Shown here piece after piece: positions 1 through 5,635 of a stretch of DNA of 14,648 nucleotides. Positions within the stretch are counted from its first letter, which is position 1; the number at the start of each line of letters is the position of its first letter. Under the pieces are notes generated by a model. The model made no database searches, was not told the DNA's origin, and saw only the letters and a list, made by a program, of their open reading frames with translations. The position numbers and the translations under genes are program-made. The DNA is from Elusimicrobia bacterium CG06_land_8_20_14_3_00_38_11 (lineage in GTDB: Bacteria > Elusimicrobiota > UBA8919): positions 1-14,648 of the forward strand of contig PEVQ01000189.1 of NCBI GenBank assembly GCA_002780205.1, written 5' to 3'.

Positions 1-14
1 TCTTTGTATAAAAA

Positions 15-44
15 TTCTGTGTTTTTCTGTGCCATTCTGTGGCT
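15..44. repeat. Fragment of dispersed CTGTG/CTGTGGC element
   Basis: The words TTCTGTG, TTTCTGTGCC and TTCTGTGGCT follow one another here. They match the layout of the better copies at 8646-8673 and 10394-10434 (…CCGTG…TCCGTGCC…TCCGTGGC). I see only one arm, so this is probably a degenerate or partial copy. Nothing coding is visible in 1-340. The rest of this stretch holds the hairpin cluster described separately. Confidence 0.5.
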
Positions 45-119
45 ACCATTTTTTACTTTACAGAACCTTTACTCCCCACTTCTCCCATCCTCTTAACAAC
101 CCAATTTATCACCTCCCCC

Positions 120-254
120 GCCCCAAACAAAAAGGGGCACATATCCTTATCGGCAACTATTAGGTAAATCCGATAATGACTGCCACCCCTTCCGTCTTTC
201 GACGGAATGCGACAGCCATTTTCTTACCTAATAGTTGGATGGGCTTTCCCCATC
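120..254. repeat. Compact cluster of inverted repeats (MITE/REP-like or structured RNA)
   Basis: A perfect 14-bp inverted repeat, CAACTATTAGGTAA at 154-167 and its complement at 224-237, encloses a perfect 7-bp hairpin (TTCCGTC 190-196, TTTC loop, GACGGAA 201-207). Further stems flank or cross it: GCCCC 120-124 with GGGGC 134-138; TTATCGG 147-153 with CCGATAA 170-176; GATGGG 238-243 with CCCATC 249-254. The TTATCGG/CCGATAA stem encloses one arm of the 14-bp repeat, so the two pairings compete or form a pseudoknot. GACTGCC (178-184) and GACAGCC (211-217) flank the central hairpin as near-direct repeats. The cluster lies downstream of the DUF2442 gene and carries no ORF. A non-autonomous element of the kind mobilised by Y1 transposases is my inference. 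A structured RNA is the alternative. Confidence 0.6.
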
Positions 255-260
255 TTTAAG

Positions 261-278
261 AAAACAGCATTCTGTTTT
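261..278 (-). terminator. Possible weak terminator after DUF2442
   Basis: AAAACAG (261-267), loop CATT and CTGTTTT (272-278) form a perfect 7-bp stem about 60 nt past the DUF2442 stop. On the minus strand the T run is partly inside the stem and is followed by CTT, so the terminator is weak at best. It would close the minus-strand transcript. Confidence 0.3.
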
Positions 279-340
279 TACAATAAAGAACAAAACTGAT
301 TACAATAATAAAGTCAAACTTTATCAAAAATTTTTGTATC

Positions 341-601
341 TTAAAATCTACTTGGTTGACCCGCAATTATACCTTCAACGGATAAATCCTCATCTATTTC
401 GGGCCAATGAATACCTGTTCCGAGCCCTATGATTTCATATTTTTCACGCTGTTTTTTAGTCGCCTTCTTTAACCTTGGATAAAATTCAAGAGGAACTTTT
501 ATTTCCCTGCCATCAGCAAGATGAAGACATAGAAAACCATTTGTAAAGGTAATTTTTTTAGCAACAGATTCATAAACAACTTTTTCAGCCAAAATACTCA
601 T
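341..601 (-). CDS. DUF2442 domain protein
   Basis: This 86-residue protein has the layout of the short DUF2442 family: an N-terminal beta segment, then LADGREIKVPLEFYPRL at about residues 28-44, a 'T.KQREKYEI' segment, and the hallmark GIHWPEIDEDLSVEGIIAG near the C-terminus. The molecular function is not known. DUF2442 genes are often found next to DUF4160 genes, and a toxin-antitoxin-like role has been suggested from such pairing. Here the ATG lies inside the last codons of the DUF4160 frame (17-nt overlap), so translation is probably coupled to it. The AAGGAG about 7 nt upstream of the ATG (GGAGAAATGGG-ATG) is a plausible ribosome site. The frame is intact and ends in TAA. Family assignment is firm; role is unknown. 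Confidence 0.88.
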   Translation of the reverse strand: MSILAEKVVYESVAKKITFTNGFLCLHLADGREIKVPLEFYPRLKKATKKQREKYEIIGLGTGIHWPEIDEDLSVEGIIAGQPSRF

Positions 602-818
602 CCCATTTCTCCTTAATTAAGTTTTCGTATTTTAATACAAGATTAAACGCCCGTCTTAGTTCCACATTATTCATTCCTAAATTCCTGGCAAGTGAAACTG
701 GTTGAATCTAAAATTTTGCTACTGCAGATTGATATTTCGCATGAATATGCGGCGGTTCATTTTTTTCGTTTGAGTAGAAAAATAAGTTAAATCCACCTTC
801 TCTTAAAATTGTCGGCAT
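585..818 (-). pseudogene. DUF4160 gene interrupted by an in-frame TAG
   Basis: The frame starts at ATG 818 and reads MPTILREGGFNLFFYSNE, then the DUF4160 signature NEPPHIHA, to AKF at residue 36. Codon 37 (708-710 on the plus strand) is TAG. The same frame continues without a shift as IQPVSLARNLGMNNVELRRA and then a KEKWDEYFG-like end, with a TGA at 585-587. That gives 77 codons plus stop, the usual family length. Relatives carry an aromatic or aliphatic residue in the AKFW-like position, so a single TGG-to-TAG change explains the break. The downstream half keeps the family motif, so the mutation is recent or the codon is read through. A good sigma70-type promoter sits directly upstream. The 3' end overlaps the start of DUF2442. 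Confidence 0.78.
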
Positions 819-830
819 TTTGCTAATCTA

Positions 831-859
831 TTTATAACACAAAAATAGGGTTTTGTCAA
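831..859 (-). promoter_or_regulatory. Sigma70-type promoter for the DUF4160-DUF2442 pair
   Basis: On the minus strand TTGACA (859-854) is followed by exactly 17 nt and then TATAAA (836-831). The -35 is a perfect consensus and the -10 matches 5 of 6. The -35 box contains the lspA TGA stop, so the pair can be transcribed independently of the upstream operon. The expected start point, near 824, lies only about 6 nt before the ATG at 818, and no Shine-Dalgarno is visible, so the transcript may be nearly leaderless. Confidence 0.65.
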
Positions 860-1302
860 GTAGTTTTTTTGGCAATTATTGAATGGATAAACAGTATTAT
901 TATTCCGACGGTGATTGCAGAGTCGGCGATATTGAAAATGGGCCAGATGCGGAAGTCCAGAAAATCAATAATTTTCCCGCGAAAGAGACGGTCAAAAAGA
1001 TTACCGAAGGCACCGCCTAAAATTAAAGAAAGAGCAAGTGAGTGAGTGAGTGAGTGAGTTTTTTGCTTAAAGACCAAAATTAAAATTAAAATTATAGCGA
1101 CAACCGAAAAAACGAGCAGTATATTACCGTACTTTTGAAACATCCCAAATGCAGTGCCGGTATTGGTAATGTAAGTTATGTGAAAAACATTTTCTATGAC
1201 CACTGCCGATTCGCCGAGATAAAAATTTTTTACGATAAAATATTTCGTAATTTGATCTGAAATAAAAACGGCAAAAATAATTATTATAGATTTTTTACGC
1301 AT
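856..1302 (-). CDS. lspA: Lipoprotein signal peptidase (signal peptidase II)
   Basis: LspA is the inner-membrane aspartyl protease that removes signal peptides from diacylglyceryl-modified prolipoproteins. The 148-residue protein has four hydrophobic segments (about 5-16, 40-50, 60-78, 129-144). Conserved motifs are DQITKYF (16-22), NTGTAFGMF (47-55), GGAFGNLFDR (96-105) and FNIADSAITVG (123-133). The catalytic aspartates are D104 and D127. I chose the ATG at 1302: the open frame extends to 1371, but that part lies antiphase inside ileS, and MRKKSIIIIF is a normal LspA start. It overlaps the ileS end by 19 nt, a common ileS-lspA arrangement implying coupling. The segment KTHSLTHSLA (81-90), between membrane segments, comes from a 4-bp tandem repeat. 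Confidence 0.95.
   Translation of the reverse strand: MRKKSIIIIFAVFISDQITKYFIVKNFYLGESAVVIENVFHITYITNTGTAFGMFQKYGNILLVFSVVAIILILILVFKQKTHSLTHSLALSLILGGAFGNLFDRLFRGKIIDFLDFRIWPIFNIADSAITVGIIILFIHSIIAKKTT
1037..1059. repeat. Tetranucleotide tandem repeat inside lspA
   Basis: AGTG is repeated five times, followed by AGT (23 nt in all), without interruption. The repeat is in frame in the current sequence and encodes THSLTHSL in a loop of LspA. Gain or loss of one 4-bp unit would shift the frame upstream of both catalytic aspartates and remove activity. Tetranucleotide tracts of this kind are classic slippage sites. Confidence 0.85.
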
Positions 1303-4076
1303 TTTGAACAGATTTCCGGATGGGACTGGTCGGCACCGACCGTTTCCGACCACATCCAGCATCGCACGCATTTTTTACCTTCCGCCGGCAAAACTTTGAC
1401 TTCTATGTTTTCTGCCTCATCTTTGTTTCCTCCAACGGAACTCTCAGCGATTTCAACTCGGGAAACTAAAAATATGTCCAAAAGATTTTGGCGGTTTTCT
1501 TTCAGAAATTTCCTTTTTTCGTCGTCATTTGTGTATAATACAACTTTTGCTTCAAGCGAATTTCCTATAACCCCCTTTTTTCTTTCATCTTCAAGTGATT
1601 TTAATACGACATCCCTTGTTCCTATTATTTTCTCAAACTTTTTTTCAATTTCCTGATTTACAAATTTTTCGTTAACTTCCGGAATGTCCAGCAAAAAAAC
1701 TGACTCTTCGCTCTTCGCTCTTCGCTCTTCGCTCGTTTCTATGTATTCCTGATATGTTTCCTCTGCCGTAAAAGAGATGAACGGAGCAAGAAACGGAAGT
1801 AATTTACAGAATATTTCATCAATTACCGTCTGGGCGGACAACCGTTCTTTTGATTTTTTATTGAATGTGTAAAGACGGTCTTTCAACATATTAAAGTAAA
1901 ACGATGAAAGTTCAACTATGCAAAAATTGTATATCAGACGAAAAACCTTGTGAAACTCATAATTATCATAACCGGTTTTTAAGTCGGCAATAAGCCGCTG
2001 AAGTTTTGAAAGCATCCATTTATCAATATCTAAAAGTTCATCGTAAGAAATTTTATCTTTTTCGGTGAACCCGTTGAAATTACCGAGCATAAACCTGATA
2101 GTATTTCTTATTTTTCTGTACGCATCAATTACATTGGTAAGAATTTCTTCCGACAAACGAATATCATCCTGATAGTTTTCCGATGCAACCCAGAGCCGCA
2201 AAATCTCTGCACCATATTTTTTCATAATGTCTTGCGGGACTATCACATTACCGAGTGATTTGGACATCTTTTTCCCTTCGCCGTCAACAACAAAACCGTG
2301 AGTAAGAACATTTTTATACGGCGGAGTTTTTTCAAGGGCAACCGACGGAATTAGGGATGTCTGAAACCAACCGCGGTGCTGGTCGCTCCCTTCTAAATAT
2401 AAATCGGCAGGAAAAGCAAGTGCTTTATTCGTCATCAAAACAGCGAACGAGGAAACGCCGGAATCAAACCATACATCCAAAATATCGTCGGATTTCTTGA
2501 AATTTTCAGAGCCGCATTTTTTACATTTTATGTTTTCAGTTAAAATTTCTTTTATCGGCATTTCAAGATATTTGTTAGAACCATATTGGCTTATTATCTT
2601 TTCGATTTTTTCCAGAATATTTTTATCCAGAATGGGTTCGTCGCAATCGGAACAATAAATAATCGGAAGCGGCGTGCCCCACAGACGCTGACGACTTAAA
2701 CACCAGTCGGGACGAACCTCAAGCATACCTTTGATTCTGTTTTCTCCGTATTGCGGAACCCAATTCACCTTTTTTACCGACTCCAGTAATTGTTCTCTTA
2801 AATTTTTATTTTGCACCGATAAAAACCATTGTTTTGTCGCTCTGAAAATTATCGGCTTTTTGCATCTCCAGCAATGAGGGTAAGAATGTGAAATATCCTG
2901 CCTTCCAAGAAGCATTTTTTTTTCTTCCAAAAATTTTATTATTTTTTCATTGGCAGCGAAAACATTTTCTCCTTCAAAATCTTTTACATCCTCGGTAAAT
3001 CTTCCCTTGTCGTCAACAGGCGATACAATCGGTAAATTATATTTTAATCCGACGATATAATCGTCTTCGCCGTGACCAGGAGCGATATGAACAATTCCCG
3101 TCCCCTCGTCTAACGAGACAAAATCGGCAAGCACTCCGACGGATTCCCGAGAAACTACAGGATTTTGGAATGTAATTCCTTCAAGTTGAGAACCCTTAAT
3201 TTTTAATATAATTTTGCAATCGGATATTTTAAGATTTTTTTTCAGATATTCAAGCCGCGCTTCGGCAAAAACATACCTTTCACCGTCGGCAACTTCCGCA
3301 ATTACATAATCAATGCTCGGCTGAAACGCAACCGCAACATTGGCGGGCAGTGTCCATGGCGTTGTGGTCCAGATGAGAACTGAAGTGGTAAGTGGTAAGT
3401 GGTAAGTAGTAAGTGAAGGCGGAAATTTTGTTACCGGGAATTTGACGAATATAGACGGTGAGACATGGTCGGCATATTCAACTTCTGCATCGGCAAGTGC
3501 CGTTTCGCAGGATGCACACCAGTAAACCGGTTTCAATTTTCTGTAAATGTAACCCTCTTTAAGTAATTTTCTGAATACGGAAATTATCGTGCTTTCATAC
3601 CCATTTTTCAGCGTAAGATACGGATTTTCCCAATCACCAAAACATCCGAGCCGTATAAACTCATCGCGCTGAATAGCGACGAACTTCATCGCAAAATCAG
3701 CCGCTTTTTTCCTGAATTCAATTTTATCAACAGCGGCTTTATTTTTACCGAGGTCTTTCATCAGTTGATATTCTATCGGAAGTCCATGGCAGTCCCATCC
3801 GGGAATATAAGGTGCGTAATATCCCGACATCAATTTATATTTTACGACAATATCTTTTAAGATTTTGTTAAGCGCAGTTCCGAGATGTATGTGTCCGTTT
3901 GCATAAGGAGGACCGTCATGCAAAATGAATTTTTTTTTACCTTTATTTTTTTCGGTAAGTTTTTTATAAATATCGGTTTTTTTCCAGAAATCCAAAATCT
4001 GCGGCTCTTTTTGAGGAAGATTTGCCTTCATTAAAAAATTCGTTTTCGGAAGATTTACCGTTTTAGAATAGTCCAT
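1284..4076 (-). CDS. ileS: Isoleucine--tRNA ligase
   Basis: This class Ia synthetase charges tRNA-Ile and edits mischarged Val. The 930-residue length is normal. Features in order: MDYSKTVNLPKT start, HIGH-type motif HIHLG (62-66), the CP1 editing domain opening with VLIWTTTPWTLPANV (about 232-246), KMSKS (603-607, in GEGKKMSKSLGN), the helical anticodon-binding domain, and a C-terminal zinc knuckle with Cys 903, 906, 923 and 926. The open frame reaches a TTG at 4088, but the ATG at 4076 gives the family-typical N-terminus. No Shine-Dalgarno is visible. It follows the small unknown gene and overlaps lspA. Two 7-bp tandem repeat tracts add in-frame residues: about 220-231, just before the editing domain, and about 782-791 (SEERRAKSEE), in the anticodon-binding region. 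Both lie between conserved blocks, so activity is probably kept. Confidence 0.97.
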   Translation of the reverse strand: MDYSKTVNLPKTNFLMKANLPQKEPQILDFWKKTDIYKKLTEKNKGKKKFILHDGPPYANGHIHLGTALNKILKDIVVKYKLMSGYYAPYIPGWDCHGLPIEYQLMKDLGKNKAAVDKIEFRKKAADFAMKFVAIQRDEFIRLGCFGDWENPYLTLKNGYESTIISVFRKLLKEGYIYRKLKPVYWCASCETALADAEVEYADHVSPSIFVKFPVTKFPPSLTTYHLPLTTSVLIWTTTPWTLPANVAVAFQPSIDYVIAEVADGERYVFAEARLEYLKKNLKISDCKIILKIKGSQLEGITFQNPVVSRESVGVLADFVSLDEGTGIVHIAPGHGEDDYIVGLKYNLPIVSPVDDKGRFTEDVKDFEGENVFAANEKIIKFLEEKKMLLGRQDISHSYPHCWRCKKPIIFRATKQWFLSVQNKNLREQLLESVKKVNWVPQYGENRIKGMLEVRPDWCLSRQRLWGTPLPIIYCSDCDEPILDKNILEKIEKIISQYGSNKYLEMPIKEILTENIKCKKCGSENFKKSDDILDVWFDSGVSSFAVLMTNKALAFPADLYLEGSDQHRGWFQTSLIPSVALEKTPPYKNVLTHGFVVDGEGKKMSKSLGNVIVPQDIMKKYGAEILRLWVASENYQDDIRLSEEILTNVIDAYRKIRNTIRFMLGNFNGFTEKDKISYDELLDIDKWMLSKLQRLIADLKTGYDNYEFHKVFRLIYNFCIVELSSFYFNMLKDRLYTFNKKSKERLSAQTVIDEIFCKLLPFLAPFISFTAEETYQEYIETSEERRAKSEESVFLLDIPEVNEKFVNQEIEKKFEKIIGTRDVVLKSLEDERKKGVIGNSLEAKVVLYTNDDEKRKFLKENRQNLLDIFLVSRVEIAESSVGGNKDEAENIEVKVLPAEGKKCVRCWMWSETVGADQSHPEICSKCVKNL
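1704..1731. repeat. 7-bp tandem repeat (CTCTTCG x4) inside ileS
   Basis: Four perfect head-to-tail copies of CTCTTCG lie at 1704-1710, 1711-1717, 1718-1724 and 1725-1731. On the coding strand they encode a charged stretch, SEERRAKSEE, in IleRS. The local inserted length keeps the reading frame although 7 is not a multiple of 3. Confidence 0.9.
3384..3418. repeat. 7-bp tandem repeat (AGTGGTA x3 plus variants) inside ileS
   Basis: AGTGGTA occurs at 3384-3390, 3391-3397 and 3398-3404. A one-base variant, AGTAGTA, follows at 3405-3411, and a degraded unit, AGTGAAG, at 3412-3418. The tract encodes LTTYHLPLTTS immediately before the conserved WTTTPWTLPAN block of the IleRS editing domain, at a site where relatives usually have a short connection. 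Confidence 0.88.
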
Positions 4077-4118
4077 AGTTAAAACCAATTAAAAATTAAA
4101 AATGTAACACGATATAGA

Positions 4119-4229
4119 TTATACTTTTTTTGGATTATAATCTTTAATCTCTTTTGAATTTAAAATTTCTTGAAGTTCCGCATCACTTATGTGTCCATTG
4201 CCCACTTCTTCTTTAAGAATATCCAAGAC
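4119..4229 (-). other. In-frame continuation of the small gene beyond its TAG
   Basis: After the TAG at 4230-4232 the same frame stays open for 36 more codons to a TAA at 4119-4121. It reads VLDILKEEVGNGHISDAELQ and then EILNSKEIKDYNPKKV. The composition (acidic and basic helix-like, Gly-Asn turn) resembles the preceding ORF and does not look like intergenic AT-rich DNA. I read the pair as one original gene of 116 codons split by a nonsense codon, or one that is read through at TAG. Confidence 0.55.
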
Positions 4230-4469
4230 CTACTTTATTTCATTTATTTTATCTAACTTATTTTTTTGTTCATTGCCCATTTTTTGGCGTTGCTCTTTAT
4301 CAATCGTCTGACATATTGCTTTACTGGCGACTACTTTTGAATCCAATCCCTCAAAATTGTCATTCATAAGAAATTTTGTATGTGATTTGACTGAAGTTTT
4401 TATTGCCTCAAATTTTTCTAATGGTGATTTTTTTTGAACTTGTTTTTTGAAAAAATTAAATAATCCCAT
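4230..4469 (-). CDS. Small charged protein of unknown function, ends at TAG
   Basis: I do not recognise this family. The 79-residue product starts MGLFNFFKKQVQKKSPLEKF, a hydrophobic and basic N-terminus of about 10 residues followed by a soluble, helix-prone, Lys/Glu-rich body ending KLDKINEIK. No cysteines stand out as metal sites and there is no membrane segment of full length. A strong Shine-Dalgarno, GAGGAGG at 4476-4482, lies 6 nt before the ATG, and the start is only 14 nt after the mtnA stop, so the gene is probably translated as part of the mtnA transcript. The stop is TAG, and the frame continues for another 36 protein-like codons (4119-4229). It may therefore be a truncated form of a roughly 116-residue protein. 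Confidence 0.68.
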   Translation of the reverse strand: MGLFNFFKKQVQKKSPLEKFEAIKTSVKSHTKFLMNDNFEGLDSKVVASKAICQTIDKEQRQKMGNEQKNKLDKINEIK

Positions 4470-4475
4470 GTTATT

Positions 4476-4482
4476 CCTCCTC
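4476..4482 (-). promoter_or_regulatory. Strong ribosome binding site of the small gene after mtnA
   Basis: GAGGAGG with a 6-nt spacer (AATAAC) precedes the ATG at 4469. Most other genes in the window lack a clear Shine-Dalgarno, so this one stands out. It supports the small frame being a real gene. Confidence 0.75.
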
Positions 4483-4483
4483 T

Positions 4484-5542
4484 TTATAAAAATAAAATTT
4501 GTTCATTATAGGAAAGTGACTTTTTTAGATTTTTAATATATGGCGGATGGAGGATACCTTTTTCTGTAATGACAGCGGTTATAAGATTGTTCGGTGTGAT
4601 ATCAAACGCGGGATGAAGGGCTTTAACGCCGACGGGAGCAATGCGTTTCCCATTGATAAAGATAACTTCATCTGAATTTCTGTATTCAATTTTTATTTTT
4701 TTGCCATCGGTTATCATCAAATCAAAAGTTGAACTTGGTGCAGCAACATAAAACGGTATTTTATTATACTTACACAAAACCGCAAGAGTATATGTCCCAA
4801 TTTTATTTGCAGTATCACCATTTGCAGCAATTCTATCGGCACCGACGATTACAGCGTCAACTTTTTTCTGCGAAATAAAATATCCCGCCATGTTATCAGT
4901 TATCAAAACGCATGGGATTTTTTCCTGCTGAAGTTCCCAACTGGTTAAACGAGCACCTTGCAAATAGGGTCTTGTTTCGTCAACATAAACCAATTTTATT
5001 TTTCCTTTTTTATACGCAGTTCTTATGACGCCCAGGGCAGTTCCCCATCCGGCAGTCGCCAAAGCACCGGCATTACAATGAGTGAGAACGGTTGAATTTT
5101 TTTTGATGAGTTTTGCCCCATTTTCGCCTATTTTTTTATTGATTGAAATATCTTCATAGTAAATTTTATTCGCTTCTTGTAAAAGATTTTTTCTCAAACT
5201 TCGGACTCCGGACTCCGGACTTCGGACTATTCTTTTCATTCTTTCAACTGCCCAAAAAAGATTTACCGCAGTAGGACGGGCGGAAACGAGATATTTACCG
5301 GCAATTTGCAAATACTTTTTTAATTCCGAAACATTTTTGAATTTTTTTTCAACCGAAGCAAGATACATCCCGTAGCCAGCAGCAACACCTATCGCCGGAG
5401 CGCCGCGCACAGCCATATCTTTAATGCATTGATAAACATCTTTATAGGTTCTGCAGGTTATGTAATAAATTTTAGACGGTAAAAGCCACTGGTCAAGAAT
5501 TTTTAAGGTATTTTTCTTTAAGAAAAGAGTTCTTACTGTCAT
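4484..5542 (-). CDS. mtnA: S-methyl-5-thioribose-1-phosphate isomerase
   Basis: MtnA converts 5-methylthioribose-1-phosphate to 5-methylthioribulose-1-phosphate in methionine salvage and belongs to the eIF2B alpha/beta/delta family. The 352-residue protein shows RGAPAIGVAAGYG near residue 50, ARPTAVNLFWAVERM near 90, the catalytic Cys156 in THCNAGALATAGWGTALG, DETRPYLQGARLTSWEL, the catalytic Asp236 in IVGADRIAANGDTANKIGTY, and the C-terminal HPAFDITPNNLITAVITEKG. I prefer the ATG at 5542. A TTG at 5551 would add three residues but lies within a hairpin. No other methionine-salvage gene is in the window. Residues about 106-115 (RSPESGVRSL) derive from a 7-bp tandem repeat in a loop after the conserved N-terminal block. 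Closest alternatives in the family (eIF2B-like or ribose-1,5-bisphosphate isomerase) are less likely given the motifs. Confidence 0.95.
   Translation of the reverse strand: MTVRTLFLKKNTLKILDQWLLPSKIYYITCRTYKDVYQCIKDMAVRGAPAIGVAAGYGMYLASVEKKFKNVSELKKYLQIAGKYLVSARPTAVNLFWAVERMKRIVRSPESGVRSLRKNLLQEANKIYYEDISINKKIGENGAKLIKKNSTVLTHCNAGALATAGWGTALGVIRTAYKKGKIKLVYVDETRPYLQGARLTSWELQQEKIPCVLITDNMAGYFISQKKVDAVIVGADRIAANGDTANKIGTYTLAVLCKYNKIPFYVAAPSSTFDLMITDGKKIKIEYRNSDEVIFINGKRIAPVGVKALHPAFDITPNNLITAVITEKGILHPPYIKNLKKSLSYNEQILFL
5198..5225. repeat. 7-bp tandem repeat (ACTTCGG/ACTCCGG) inside mtnA
   Basis: Four 7-bp units, ACTTCGG, ACTCCGG, ACTCCGG and ACTTCGG, lie at 5198-5225, followed by ACT. It is the same word family as the GGACTTC repeat inside argS at 8976-9037. 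The translation is SPESGVRS within MtnA, in frame. Confidence 0.88.
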
Positions 5543-5547
5543 AAATT

Positions 5548-5573
5548 TCAATTAGATCAATTGATCCAATTGA
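5548..5573. repeat. Imperfect hairpin upstream of mtnA (copy 1)
   Basis: TCAATTAGATCAA (5548-5560) and TTGATCCAATTGA (5561-5573) are complementary at 12 of 13 positions. The hairpin ends 5 nt before the mtnA ATG and overlaps the alternative TTG start. It shares TCAATTAGA with the second hairpin at 5601. Confidence 0.75.
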
Positions 5574-5600
5574 CTTCTCTAATTTACCGACGAGCAATTT

Positions 5601-5626
5601 TCAATTAGAGCATTTGCTCTAATTGA
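5601..5626. repeat. Perfect hairpin upstream of mtnA (copy 2)
   Basis: TCAATTAGAGCA (5601-5612), loop TT, and TGCTCTAATTGA (5615-5626) form a perfect 12-bp stem just after the proC stop. There is no T tract, so it is not a standard terminator. The proC-mtnA gap (5543-5635) consists mainly of this and its sister hairpin. Confidence 0.8.
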
Positions 5627-5635
5627 CTGCTTTAC

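Noticed and set aside
235..432. Plus-strand 65-codon frame beside the left hairpin cluster
   Set aside because: It starts inside an inverted repeat and runs antisense into DUF2442. The composition is not protein-like.
1329..1342. GGTCGGCACCGACC palindrome near the ileS end as a terminator
   Set aside because: It lies inside conserved coding sequence for the IleRS zinc knuckle, the loop is only 2 nt and no T tract follows.
1303..1371. N-terminal extension of LspA to 1371
   Set aside because: It lies wholly within ileS sequence encoding the conserved zinc knuckle. The ATG at 1302 fits the family.
1704..1731. CRISPR-like reading of the regular tandem repeats
   Set aside because: Units are 7 bp, contiguous and inside conserved genes. 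There are no spacers and no cas genes.
4113..4121. TATAAT word upstream of ileS as a promoter
   Set aside because: There is no acceptable -35 at 16-18 nt, and it lies in the 3' end of the small gene's extended frame. AT-rich background makes such words frequent.
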